Source: Nemertoderma westbladi
Taxonomy: Eukaryota; Xenacoelomorpha; Nemertodermatida; Nemertodermatidae
NCBI GenBank assembly: GCA_032718475.1
Contig: JAUCBJ010005583.1
Coordinates: 1-42,300, forward strand
Direction of reading: 5' to 3'
Length of the DNA: 42,300 bases
Shown here: positions 9,891-38,104 of the stretch, piece after piece
How the letters are laid out: each line of letters starts with the position of its first letter
Position numbering within the stretch: the stretch's first letter is position 1
Notes under the pieces: generated by a model
What the model was told of the DNA's origin: nothing
Databases searched by the model: none
Seen by the model: only the letters and a program-made list of their open reading frames with translations
Position numbers and translations under genes: made by a program

Positions 9891-12690
9891 ACTGATAGCT
9901 CGCTGCCCGTTCTGCCGTTATTTCAACAATACCGGTCTGCCGGTACAGCAGCCATAGAATGTTAACACAACACAGTCAGACAGTAATTATTGTTTATTAC
10001 TGCTGTACTGTACCGGTACTGTCATGACTGTATTCTGTATTTATTGTAAGGGCATATGTACTGTATTATAAATTTTGAAGTTATTAACTTCTCTCTGTCT
10101 CTTGCAGTCTTGTCTGTTCGGCCTTCCATACTGTGCGGGGTCCTACTAAATACTACAAAAAGCACAAAACAAGCACAAAAAAGCACAAAAAAGTCAAGAA
10201 AAGCACAAAAAAACACAAAAAAAGCACAAAAAAGCACAAAAAAGGTAAAAAAAGCACAAAAAAGTAAAAAAAAAAGCACAAAAAAGCAAACTGATCGTTT
10301 ATTGAGCTTGTAATAGAACAGATGATAGAAGCAATATCATGTAGTGCAGTAGTGTCTAGGCTACCGGAAGGATAATCACATGTCCAGTATGCTTTCATGT
10401 CATATAGCTGCCAGTGAGTGAGCAGAGCACCAGCACGAGCACTTACATAGGTACAGCCCTACCACGAGCACCCAAGTGCAATATCAGGCTAATGTCAGAA
10501 TGTAAAGATGGTTCAATTCAAATATCAGGATAGAACTTATAATACTGTAATAGACTTTGTTATTGTCACATTATGTCAACTTATCAGCGTTCTGGTTAAT
10601 TACTTTAATTTATTCACCGATAAATCGACATACTGTAGGCCTCTTATGTATTTATTGTAGCAGGGCCTAGGCCTATGTATTATTAATTAGGGCCTAGGCG
10701 GAGGCCTTCTTCTGTAATGAACTCTCAGTTTTTGTTAGCCTATCGCAATGACAGAATGAAATCGCCTTCCCTGTCTTACAGGCAACAGGTAGCGGTAGGC
10801 CTACCAGCTAAGAGATGTGACATTACCAACCTACCCCAAGCTGCCAAGTGATAATCTGAGAAATCAGGAAGGGCAGTGAATGAATGGCAATAATTTGATA
10901 TAACTAACCCTCCTAAACAAAACAGTAAAGTAACTTATACCAATATTAATGATCTCAGTTCTGCAGTTATAGAAACACTTTCTGATAAAAAAATCTTAGT
11001 TATACACAAAAAAAGAAACTTAAAGAAAGTAACTTATTTAGTCATTAGTATCCACTCCTCAGTCAGTAATAATGAGTTGCAGGATTTTTCTTATCGGATT
11101 AATAGGGTGCCGACTGGCCGATATTCAATATTCCTAATTCCAGAATTCTAACACGATTGCTGTGCTGTGGCTGTCACACCAGGCTGCCAGGCAGGCCAGC
11201 AGGCGTATGTATGTACTAACTGACTAAGGTGGCGACCTATTGGATAATATATAATGAGGTTATTGAGTGGCTGATTTCTGAGTTGTAGATTCAACATCTA
11301 CAATCTAAGCGCTAGTGGCTAGTCTGTCAGTCTGTTGTAGTCAGGCTGTCAGGTACGGTAGACAGGTAGAAGTAGAAAGTACATCAACACACAGGCATAG
11401 CACATAGTACACTAGTACCGGTACTATTAACTAACTGCAAACTGAAAACTGCAGAAGACAGGCAAATAGGCCCTCACTACCCTACTGTACATATTCAAAT
11501 GTTGTCCAAGTATTGCCGTGTGTATATAGTTTATTGAGTTATTTTTATAATATAATATATGTATCGGGTTTTTTAAAAAAAAACACTAGTACAGTAGTAT
11601 TACCACCGACTAACCGACTAACCCTGTAACCAGGCGCGCAATACTGCAATATTCAGATATTGAACAATATTCCGGTACCACACATCTGCCTGTCTGCACA
11701 TGGACCGCAAAAATCCACCCAATAAGCAATTCAATTCACCCAAAGTAATCGGTGTCCAGTAGTTTAATGAAAACGCTGAAACGATAGTGTTTGTCAGTGT
11801 CTAAATTTTATGATACAGTAAATAGGGACTGTAAATGTAATACAGTAATAGCAATACAGCAATAGGCAGATAGGCCTATGTAACAGAACAGTGTAGGTAG
11901 GTAGGCGGTAGGCCTAATGCTGTAATGTCAGGATGTCAGAATGTAATACAGTCAGACAGTCAGACAGTTCGTTTGTAATACAGTAATCTGGTAATGGCGT
12001 AAGTCGATGACAGGCTGAGCACGTTACAGCGTTACGTCGTTACAGTGTTACCGGTCTGCCGGTATAACCTGATAACTGTTGACTGTAAATTTTATTATTT
12101 TATGCTGTTTCCTGGTTTCAGTGTTTACTTGTTTCTTGTTTACTTATTTCAGTATTTCGCTGTTATGACTATGACTGTGTTGTCTACGGACACCAAACTG
12201 CCAAATAATATAATATAATATAGTTAGCCGAATCTGCTAATAGCATTATTTTTTTACTTACAGTCAGGCATCAGCTGATCAGGCAGTCCATCAGTCTGGC
12301 AGTACAGCAGTCTGGCAGTCAGGCAGTAACCATACTGCCATAAGCCATACTGCCATGATATAGGCTGATAGGCCTACTGATACATAATTAACTCAACTCA
12401 TTCAGTCATTGACTCAGCATAGCTGCATAGTAGCATACTGGCATAGGCCTACTTAATACTGTAATATTATTACGGTATTATAGCTGTAACCCCAAACAGC
12501 GTACCGGTACTGCAATAGCCTGATAGCAGAATAATCTGATACTGATAGTCAGATCACAGATAGAAGGATATTGGACATGCACTGGAAAGGTACTGCACCC
12601 TTAAAAAATGCCCTGCCACTGCTGTCAGCCTGCCGGCCCGATCAATACTACTGCTTTAATCTATCTTTGGTATCTGTGGGATAATCAGCG
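9891..12690. other. Low-complexity DNA upstream of the FAK start
   Basis: There is no long open frame. A purine-rich run of AAAAAAGCAC-type units lies at about 10155-10290 and produces spurious Lys-rich and Phe-rich frames. Further on the DNA is unusually rich in CAGTC, ACAGTA/TACTGT and the palindrome TAGGCCTA (for example near 10795, 11872, 11907, 12369 and 12446). Bases 11254-11316 are the inverted partner of a repeat at 4486-4551. This stretch presumably contains the FAK promoter and perhaps 5' untranslated exons, but I can point to no core-promoter element with confidence. Confidence 0.4.
10155..10290. repeat. AAAAAAGCAC simple repeat
   Basis: About a dozen imperfect units of AAAAAAGCAC (8-12 bases each) lie in tandem, with variants such as AAAAAGTC and AAAAAGGTA. 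Both strands give open frames of homopolymer character (Lys/Ser on one, Phe/Cys on the other). These are products of composition and are not genes. Confidence 0.8.
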
Positions 12691-29518
<16,828 letters not shown>

Positions 29519-30218
29519 CCCGTCAACCCCTGACAATGTGCCTTAGCGAATAATTGGCGAAATAATTGTTTGGCTGTAGAAATAGTTGCGGGTCGTTTTT
29601 TTTTAAATAATTATTGTGTCTAGCCAAACAATTATTTTCAGCTCCAATTCGTATTTTAATAATTATTTGACATAAATTATGTACTCATAATTAAATGGCT
29701 AATTCGTTGTGTAATATTTAGTGTAATAATAATTAACGGACGTTTATTTTAATGTTTGAAATCAATTTATTCGATTTTATTTATTGCTACATTATTAAAT
29801 TAAATTATTTTTGTTAACTAATAATTTATTTTATTTATATAGATAGTTGGTAATATGTCAAAAAATATTAAACTTACCAAAATAGAGTTGTTTGAAGTTA
29901 ATATTTGCAATTAGTTGTCAGGTAGGAGCAAGAGGTATTCCGTCTGCCCTAATGGGGCCAATCTCAACAGAAAAGTCGCCAAAAACATGGAAAAGGATGC
30001 CATTTAAATCCATTTATACTCAATAATATTTCATGAAGTAATCTGCTACAGAGATACATTTTCACTAGGAATGTAGAGGATATCATATTTTATAACCCTG
30101 TGAATTTCCTGGTCAAGGGAAGATGAAATAACTTCATATAAAAAAAGAAGTATGTAGCTCCTACCCCTACATTCAGGTAGCAGATAGGAGGAGCTTAGCA
30201 CATCATAATGATGATGGG
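29519..30218 (+). other. FAK 3' flank, AT-rich
   Basis: This stretch follows the FAK stop and is strongly AT-rich. Possible polyadenylation signals of the ATTAAA form occur near 29792 and 29868, but no canonical AATAAA with a clear downstream element was found. No other gene is visible before the LINE remnant that begins near 30219. Confidence 0.45.
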
Positions 30219-31400
30219 GTGATGATAACTCCACCTATTGACTCCAGAAGTCGAGGAAATCCTGCCAAGTACCTAACTGATCTAGACTTTGCTGATGACT
30301 TAGGAGTACTCTCAGAATCACTAGAGGGAGCCCAACGGCTTCTCAGCTCATTAGAACATGCTGCTTCTAGTGTTGGTCTTTTTATTAACTCCAGAAAGAC
30401 CAAACTTTTTACAGTTAACTTTGAATGTCCTCAGCAAGTCTCTGACCCGATGAGCATTAATTTATTTAATTTAATAAATCCAACATAAAATGTAATCTCA
30501 TTAACGGATTAATTTTTAGACTTGCCAGGTGCCTTATAAGCTTGCTTCCAGCGCCTGGCAATATCTTTGTTGTTATCACTCAGATGTGGGGGGGGGGGGG
30601 GGGGGGGGGGAGTTGTCTTTAAAATACTTAAATTGTTATACATAATTGTTAAATTTGTATTTGTAATTGAAATTGTATTGTAATTGTAAGTGAACCATTA
30701 AAAAAAGTGTCATCGTGGTATCTTTGAAAAAAAAGCATAAAGCTCAAAGGATGGTATGCTTGAGCATGTGGATGACTTCTGTTACCTGGGATCATGGATC
30801 CGGAAGTCAGGTGAGAACCTTCGAATACGTAAGGGAAAGGCATGGGCAGCCTTGAATAGGCTTTCCAGATTATTCCATATTATTTAGAGCAGCAGTAGTT
30901 CCAGCACTCCTCTATGGGAGCCCATGCTGGGCTCTAACTGCTGAGGACACCAAATCTCTGGATGGCACATTCACAAGAATGCTACGCCGGGTTCATTGTG
31001 TCAAGTACAATGCACACATCTCCAACCAGACATTATATAACATTGGAGGTGTCTCATTGGTTCCCCCAAGCTTGACACTAGAACAAAGCCGCCTCCGCTT
31101 TGCAGGACATTGCTTTCGCCGTGAGGACCAGCCAGTGCATAATCTTGTGCTTTGGCAGCCTCATGGAGTGAATAAGCATGGTGGACAGCCCATGACTTTC
31201 TTGAGACGCATCTTAATTGAAGAATGCATTGAAGATGCGGATGATCTATCAAATGTTTGGGTGATAGGGAGTTGTGGCGGCGCCATTGACGACAAGCCGG
31301 CACAGCATTCTTTAAAATGCAGCTGCAATGCAGCATGCCGATCCTAGTAGTCTCGCCCACCCCGACCTTCGAGTCGTATCCGGCCTCGGCCGACTGTTTG
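30219..31400 (+). pseudogene. Broken non-LTR reverse transcriptase, split by an insertion
   Basis: The first piece (30219-30460) reads DLDFADDLGVLSESLEGAQRL, the catalytic FADD and flanking palm of a LINE reverse transcriptase. The second (about 30757-30885) continues with HVDDFCYLGSWIRKSGENLR. After a frameshift and a small deletion, the third (about 30890-31347) reads ALLYGSPCWAL, RMLRRVHCVKYNAHISN, RLRFAGHCFRRED, the typical C-terminal region. About 290 bases lie between the first two pieces and hold a 23-base G run. The endonuclease half is absent. The clade is uncertain; it differs from the two CR1/L2-like copies in this window. Confidence 0.8.
30465..30745 (+). mobile_element. Insertion inside the broken LINE
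   Basis: The insertion separates adjacent parts of the reverse transcriptase. It contains an inverted pair GCCAGGTGCC / GCGCCTGGC (30524-30560), the G run at 30588-30610, and an A/T-rich tail ending in an A run near 30735. The order hairpin, then A-rich end, suggests the 3' end of another retroelement. The flanks GCATTAA and GCATAAA could be a decayed target duplication. Confidence 0.45.
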
Positions 31401-31890
31401 CTTGCTTTTTTTTATAATAAAAAGTAAACATTTGATAAAATATACAGGATTAAATAATGCCTCCTAGTTTGTATCAGATACCAATATCATAAAAATTTAA
31501 TGTGTTATGTAGCCAGTCTTTTTAAATTTAAAGATTATTATGATGTATAGTTACCGTGCAGTCGGTCCTTTATAATAAGGAGGACCTTAAATAATTTGTA
31601 ATTATTTACTCATCTGTAATGTAGTACACAAAAAGCATTTTAATACCAAATTTTTCAAAAACATTTTTGTTTGAATTATAATTTTTTATCTTCGCAGTCC
31701 ATCCTCCTCCTATAACCAGCGTTATACGAATTAACAATGTTTATATTACAACGGTACCTCAAATCTTTTAATGTATAAAGATAAAAACCATACAATTTCG
31801 GCCCCTTTATTTTAGTTGCCCTTTACCGGTATTCCATTGGCCGGGTAAATCTTTTCCGTCATGAGATGAAGAAATATAAAGTGTGGCGAA
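31401..31890. other. Non-coding spacer
   Basis: AT-rich sequence between the LINE remnant and the foldback element. No gene or repeat is recognised. Confidence 0.4.
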
Positions 31891-32059
31891 GTAGAAATAG
31901 GGTAGGTGTAAAACGCGGATCCGGATCCGGATTCAGGATCCGGATATGCGAGTGTAAAAGGCGGATCCGGATTTACATACAATCCGTAACTTAGTGTAAT
32001 ATGCGGATTCTGAAATACGCAATCCGTATTGCAGTGTAAAACGCGGATTCATATATTTT

Positions 32060-32750
32060 GTGAATCCGGAATGGAGTGTAAAATACGGATTTTCGTTAAT
32101 TACCAAGTTTTATTGGATCCGGAATGGAGTGTAAAACACGGATTTTCGTTAATTACCAAGTTTTATTGGATCCGGAATGGAGTGTAAAATACGGATTTAC
32201 GTTAATTACCAAGTTTTGTTGGATCCGGAAGGGAGTGTAAAACACGGATTTTCGTTAATTACCAAGTTTTATTGGATCCGGAATGGAGTGTAAAACACGG
32301 ATTTACGTTAATTACCAAGTTTTATTGGATCCGGAATAGAGTGTAAAACACGGATTTACGTTAATTACCAAGTTTTATTGGATCCGGAATGGAGTGTAAA
32401 ACACGGATTTACGTTAATTACCAAGTTTTATTGGATCCGGAATGGAGTGTAAAACACGGATTTACGTTAATTACCAAGTTTTATTGGATCCGGAATGGAG
32501 TGTAAAACAAGGATTTACGTTAATTACCAAGTTTTATTGGATCCGGAATGGAGTGTAAAACAAGGATTTACGTTAATTACCAAGTTTTATTGGATCCGGA
32601 ATGGAGTGTAAAACACGGATTTACGTTAATTACCAAGTTTTATTGGATCCGGAATGGAGTGTAAAGCACGGATTTTCGTTAATTACCAAGTTTTGTTGGA
32701 TCCGGAATGGAGTGTAAAACACGGATTTTCGTTAATTACCAAGTTTTATT
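32060..32750 (+). repeat. Left-arm 53-bp tandem repeat of the foldback element
   Basis: About 13 units of 53 bp read GGATCCGGAATGGAGTGTAA, then AACACGGATTTACGTTAATT, then ACCAAGTTTTATT. Variation is low: TTTTCG for TTTACG, ATACGG or ACAAGG for ACACGG. Every unit repeats GGATCCGG and GTGTAAAACRCGGAT, which are also the element's terminal sequence, so each could be a transposase-binding site. Confidence 0.93.
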
Positions 32751-33352
32751 GTTCTATGCCTAGGGGCCACACATAAGCTTAATCCGGCTCTGGGGGACAC
32801 CTTAATAGGGGTCAATGCTTCCCAATGAATTATTAATAAGGGCGATGGTGATGTTTGGCCGTCAGACATTATTAGATATTGATTAGCTGAAAAACTACTA
32901 CCGTGGGAACGTGACCTCTCTGGTAGAGCGGCTCTGTAGACAATTGTATGGTAGGATTACTGTCCTATTCCCTGATTGGCTTATCCATCCCAACCTCCAT
33001 TACAAACAAGAATCACTGTTCTGCCTAGCTGGCGGTAGTTTGTACTGCATCATAGCGTACTCTAGCGTAGCCTTGCAAGCGTGCTGCCTTCGTAATTTAT
33101 GGAGGCTGAACTGTTCAGTATAATTTCTTATCATTTTTAAAGCCGAAATACGGTCTAAAACGATTTTCTATGTTTTTATGTTAAACTGCCTACGTTTGCA
33201 TAGTAGTCTATGATAAAATTAATTATCCTGGTATTAATCCCTGGTTATTAAAGAAAGAAAAGTTACTAAAGAACAATAAACATTGTACTAATTAATAATT
33301 GTAACTATATGAGGGTCTGGGCCTTCATTGCATATGCGTTTTACAAAATGTT
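32751..33352. other. Core of the foldback element
   Basis: The core is unique sequence between the arms. A 70-codon frame at 32911-33123 shows no motif, and I do not regard it as a gene. No DDE-transposase fragment is visible. Confidence 0.5.
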
Positions 33353-34850
33353 CATTAAAACTTACTAATTAACTTGAATCCGCGTTTTACACCCCGTCCC
33401 GGATTCAATAAAACTTGGTAATAAACTTGAATCCGCATTTTACACCCCGTCCCCGATCCAGAAACACTTTGTAATTAACCCGAATTCGCGTTTTACACCC
33501 CTTCCCGGATCCAATAAAACTTAGTAATAAACTTGAATCCGCGTTTTACACCCCGTCCCGGATCCAATAAAACTTGGTAATAAACTTGAATCCGCGTTTT
33601 ACACCCCGTCCATTATCCAGAAACACTTTGTAATTAACCCGAATCCGCGTTTTACACCCCTCCCCGGATCCAGTAACACTTTGGTAATAAACTTGAATCC
33701 GTGTTTTACACCCCGTCCCGGATCCAATAAAACTTAGTAATAAACTTGAATCCGCGTTTTACACCCCGTCCATTATCCAGAAACACTTTGTAATTAACCC
33801 GAATCCGCGTTTTACACCCCTCCCCGGATCCAGTAACACTTTGGTAATTAACTTGAATCCGCGTTTTACACCCCTTCCCGGATCCAATAAAACTTAGTAA
33901 TAAACTTGAATCCGCGTTTTACACCCCGTCTCGGATCCAGTAAAACTTGGTAATAAACTTGAATCCGCGTTTTACACCCCGTCCATTATCCAGAAACACT
34001 TTGTAATTAACCCGAATCCGCGTTTTACACCCCTCCCCGGATCCAGTAACACTTTGGTAATAAACTTGAATCCGTGTTTTACACCCCGTCCCGGATCCAA
34101 TAAAACTTGGTAATAAACTTGAATCCGCGTTTTACACCCCGTCCCGGATCCAATAAAACTTGGTAATAAACTTGAATCCGCGTTTTACACCCCGTCCCGG
34201 ATCCAGATAAAACTTGGTAATAAACTTGAATCCGTGTTTTACACCCCGTCCCGGATCCAATAAAACTTGGTAATAAACTTGAATCCGCGTTTTACACCCC
34301 GTCCATTATCCAGAAACACTTTGTAATTAACCCGAATCCGCGTTTTACACCCCTCCCCGGATCCAGTAACACTTTGGTAATAAACTTGAATCCGTGTTTT
34401 ACACCCCGTCCCGGATCCAATAAAACTTGGTAATAAACTTGAATCCGCGTTTTACACCCCGTCCCGGATCCAATAAAACTTGGTAATAAACTTGAATCCG
34501 CGTTTTACACCCCGTCCCGGATCCAGATAAAACTTGGTAATAAACTTGAATCCGTGTTTTACACCCCGTCCCGGATCCAATAAAACTTGGTAATAAACTT
34601 GAATCCGTGTTTTACACCCCGTCCCGGATCCAATAAAACTTGGTAATAAACTTGAATCCGCGTTTTACACCCCGTCCCGGATCCAATAAAACTTGGTAAT
34701 AAACTTGAATCCGTGTTTTACACCCCGTCCTGGATCCAGTAACACTTGGTAAATAAATTGAATCCGTGTTTTACACCCCTTCCCGGATCCAATAACATTT
34801 TGTAATAAACCTGAATCCGTATTTTACACCCAATCCCGGATTCAGTAGAA
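33353..34850 (-). repeat. Right-arm 53-bp tandem repeat of the foldback element
   Basis: About 28 units of 53 bp are inverted relative to the left arm. On the + strand they read AACTTGGTAATAAACTTGAA, then TCCGCGTTTTACACCCCGTC, then CCGGATCCAATAA. A variant unit with CATTATCCAGAAACACTTTG recurs at about 33611, 33771, 33984 and 34304, spacings near 3, 4 and 6 units. This shows that blocks of several units were copied together. The arm is about twice as long as the left one. Confidence 0.93.
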
Positions 34851-35104
34851 ATATGAATCCGCGTTTTACACTCCATTCAGGATTTAGCCTACAACATGAA
34901 TCCGCGATTTACACTCCGTTCCGGATAAAAAAAAAGCCAATCCGCGTTTTACACTCGGTTACGGATTCGGTAAATTTAGCAGTGCACGGATCCGCAGATT
35001 ACACCCTAAAAATGTAAATTCAGTCGACTTCCATAGGGACAATGTTAAATGATAGAATCCGGATCCTGATCCGGATCCGCGTTTTACTCTGACCCGTAGA
35101 AATA

Positions 35105-36045
35105 CGTGTATTTTTAACAATTAAATAATTTATTTATAAATCAAAACCGAACAAATAATATAATTGTTACAAAACGATGCCAGACTCATTGTAATTAAAT
35201 TAATAAAGTTTACATTGATGTAACAGTTGAATCATTATTAACTCCTCTCCCAGTCTATTACGTTCCCTATAGTTCCGTATGGATTCTGAGCTGTTCTATC
35301 TGCTGTTTGTATTAAATTGCATAAAATATGCAGCAGTAGGTTCGTTTGTGTAGACTTCTGTGTTCAAGAATTCTTGACTGCAAAATAAAATCATTGATTT
35401 TTAAAGAAATAATATCAAATGACTCTATAATAAGCAACCCTACAATAAATTGGTGATATACACACAATTACAAATAACCCCCCCCCCCCCCCCCCCCCCC
35501 CCCAGAGAATTTCTAGGGGGCAACATTACAGACATATAGGCGGGCGAAATTATTCAGAATTAGCGTTTTCCTACCGTATTTTATTACTGCATAGGTATAG
35601 CAGCCGGCTACTGTTGTATACCGACCGGTAATATATAAACGATAGTTTTATTATCAAAGTATTAATGTTTAAAAAGTTTTATTTAAATGTGGGAGATCTC
35701 AAGATTGTTTAAAAATTCCACTCCCTACGCTCGCATTATTTTCCTTCTTGGTATGCACATTCACTTATAATGAAGTAGGTCTAACATCCAAAATCCCCTC
35801 ACCAATTTTAATGCCTTCCTATTCCATATCCTAAACATAACCAATTTCCTGGGTTTTATAATTTCTTCGTTTTTTAAAAGTGTATACATTTTCACCCTAT
35901 ACTGGTTTATCCTACTCCTTGAGCAAAACATAAATACGTCACTGTTCAATTCACACGAGTAACAGTAACTAACAATACATTAAGAGCGCTAAATGAGAAA
36001 TAAAGTAGAGAAAATATAAAATAAATATTTTGAGTAAGTTAATAT
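35105..36045. other. Non-coding spacer with a C tract
   Basis: AT-rich DNA without a recognisable gene. It contains a 26-base C run at 35478-35503 and, near 35709, CTACGCTCGCATTATTTTCC. The latter is a variant, on the opposite strand, of the GCGAGCGTAGCGAGC-plus-AAATTT theme seen at the left end of the window. Confidence 0.45.
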
Positions 36046-36056
36046 TCTTGGTGGCC

Positions 36057-37474
36057 GGCTTATGGTCAAAATGTCGAAAGAGCCAAAATGTCGAAAGAGA
36101 CAAATTGTCTAAAAGTAGAGTAAAATTGTCGAAAAAGTTTTTGGGCATGTCAAAATGTCGAATTTTTTTTCGACAATATGGCGTTTATCCTTTTTTAGAT
36201 GCTTTTGAATTTTGATACTAAATTGTTGAACCTGAGAAATTGGAAACCTGATAATTGATATGGCTAACGAATTGTGTATAATATCTCAATAGCAATGGGC
36301 AATATAGGCCTATACAGTAAGAGTTATCTTGACTAGCTGACCATTGGGCATTACCCCTCTAAAGCCTGGGGTACCAGTCCAATGACCATCAAACAACGCA
36401 TGTACATCTTACAGTCATTATAATAAATGTTATTAGGCCATGCAGCCATGTAGTTTGCGAATCGCCCCATCTGCGTTGGATATGTGGAGACTTTGGTTTG
36501 GGAACAGCAATAGTATTCGGTTCTAGCAAGGCCTTCATGCGCTGCTGGGAAGTATGTTGATTTAACTGGAAAAATTCCAGGATCTCTCCAAGGCACGGAT
36601 GGAGGCTGGTGAGCCGGGAATGAAGCCCATTGTGGAAACCTTCAGCACAGTTGCTGGTCCTAGGGCCGGTATTTCCGAACTGTCCCCATCTGATGAATAC
36701 ATCCTGCCGAAGCCAAAATCCAATGAAATATTGTCGAAATTGGAAAACTTTATTGGCTGTTAAAGCGGACAGGTTTGGTAGCTGTTCATTGATCAGAGTA
36801 TAGGCAACCCGATAGCGATACCCATCAGGAAGGAATGGTAAAGAACGAATCTCTTTGAACCAATACTTTACTACAGTTTTACCCTCTGTTGTATCTTCAA
36901 CACAAACACCTTTGAGGCCAAGGCCGTCTCGCTTCTCGTTTATGGCCTTAGCGAAATGAAAAGCGCAACCTAACATGGTCACCATTGGGAAAACTATATT
37001 GCAAGCATTCATTACTGCAAGTTCGAAATCGAAAAGCCACTTAGCTGTATTAATTCTGCCACCTTCACCGCAAAGATGATAAATGTTATCTCTTAAAGCA
37101 GTAAACGTCCTGATGTAGCTTCCTTCCGATTGTCCCTTCATCAGAGCGTATCCTAAAACATGGGGCTCTCCACCCACCACACCATGCACTCGGTTTCTGC
37201 TTAATGACCGGCGTTTTGAGTCGAAGCCGTACCCAGCAGATGATTTCCCCTTAATTTCGGCAGCTACCTGTCCTCCATACTCCTGGTACTTAATATCGAC
37301 AGATTGCAGGGCTCTATCGAACGCTTCTCTTGGACGCTTCCGGCTATTTCTAACAATTTGGCATGTCTGTGTCGAAAGCTTTTTCGATAATTTGACATGG
37401 CTGTTCGACAACTTGACTCTTTCGACATTTTGACCTGTTCGACAATTTGACTCTTTCGACATTTTGACCTGAAA
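36057..37474 (-). mobile_element. Mutator-like (MULE) transposon, internally deleted
   Basis: The element has inverted ends of about 110 bases built from repeats of GGTCAAAATGTCGAAAGAG and TCAAATTGTCGAACAG-like motifs (36062-36165 and, inverted, 37345-37470). An 11-bp direct repeat TCTTGGTGGCC lies at both borders (36046-36056 and 37475-37485), in the 9-11 bp range of MULE target duplications. The extreme 5-6 terminal bases do not match, so the exact ends are approximate. It lies on the same strand as RIBC2, downstream of the RIBC2 exon at 38295-38105, and may sit in an intron of that gene. Confidence 0.75.
36389..37380 (-). pseudogene. MULE transposase, partial
   Basis: The frame encodes a MULE-type DDE transposase. 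Recognisable parts are VVGGEPHVLGYALMKGQSEG and YIRTFTALRDNIYHL, then LFDFELAVMNACNIVFP with the second catalytic Asp. GCAFHFAKAI is the zinc-binding Cys-His region, and TSNCAEGFHNGLHSRL holds the catalytic Glu. The block that normally carries the first Asp (a WFADGTFK-like motif just before the first part) is missing; the preceding residues look like the protein's N-terminal region joined across a deletion. The frame runs upstream through the inverted terminus to 37495, but that part is not transposase. It is therefore probably inactive. Confidence 0.78.
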
Positions 37475-37485
37475 TCTTGGTGGCC

Positions 37486-38100
37486 CCCACGCCACACCGC
37501 ACTGGCACTATCCGCGAATTATACAATTTTTGAAAAATTATTTCTCATGGATATTGTTGTTGTGGGGGGGGGGGGGGGGGGGGGGGGATTAGCAAAGTGG
37601 GCGAAAATTTGTACGTCTACCTATATCTACTACGAAATAGGGATTTGGGTCAGGAAACATTCGGAAATTCCCTCGTAAAAAAGTTCGGGAAATTTCATTC
37701 ATAGATTTTCGAAAATTTCCGCTTTTATACTAATATTTCGTATTAATACGACTTGCAATAATTTTTCGAAGTAAAAAAAGTTGAAATGTAGATCAGTTTG
37801 AGGACTAATAATGTTGTACTTTAACAGCAGTTCCTAGAGGTTCAGGGATTTTTAACTTTACTTTTTGCCGTTAGACCAGGGATTACCAGTCCGATCCCCC
37901 TTGAACTAAACTACCCAAAGGAAACTCCAGGACTTATTTAGCTTCCGTAAGAATGCAAAACAGATATGCGCCCTGATAGTCCCTTAAAAGCATTCATACC
38001 GAAACGAAAACTGCCCTTATACTCATAAGGGATCGAACTTTTACTTCATTGTGGTCTGATTACGACATTCAGTATATATTATTATTGCTTGCAGTTGGAC
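37486..38100. other. Non-coding, with a G tract and a SINE-like fragment
   Basis: A 24-base G run lies at 37564-37587. Bases about 37985-38075 resemble the tRNA-like repeat at 40824-40940 (shared AAAGCATTC, CCGAAACGAAAACT and GGGATCGAACT). I looked here on the - strand for the last RIBC2 exon and found no convincing candidate. Confidence 0.5.
37985..38075 (-). repeat. SINE-like fragment, copy 1
   Basis: On the - strand this segment holds a B-box-like AAGTTCGATCCCTTA followed by CAGTTTTCGTTTCGG and GAATGCTTTT. The same order is found at 40824-40940. It is probably the 3' part of a tRNA-derived SINE whose head is lost or strongly diverged here. Confidence 0.5.
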
Positions 38101-38104
38101 TTAC

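Larger units (their letters stand above)
31900..35095. mobile_element. Foldback-type transposon with tandemly repeated inverted arms
   Basis: The element is 3196 bp and is flanked by the 9-bp direct repeat GTAGAAATA (31891-31899 and 35096-35104). Both ends read inward GGGT, a short variable stretch, then GTAAAACGCGGATCCGGATC. The left arm (to about 32750) and right arm (from about 33353) are inverted relative to each other. Each is made of 53-bp tandem units that repeat the terminal theme. The core of about 600 bp has no recognisable transposase. Long, internally repetitive inverted arms with 9-bp duplications are the hallmark of foldback elements (Drosophila FB, sea urchin TU-like). Mobility would depend on a transposase supplied elsewhere. 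Confidence 0.88.

Noticed and set aside
10022-10398. Lys-rich and Phe-rich frames around the AAAAAAGCAC repeat
   Set aside because: The composition is fully explained by the simple repeat.
32911-33123. 70-codon frame in the foldback core as a transposase
   Set aside because: It is too short and has no DDE or zinc-binding motif.
38101-38103. TAA as the true C-terminus of RIBC2
   Set aside because: A perfect GTAAGT donor overlaps it and the protein would be about 20 residues short. Still possible if no later exon exists.
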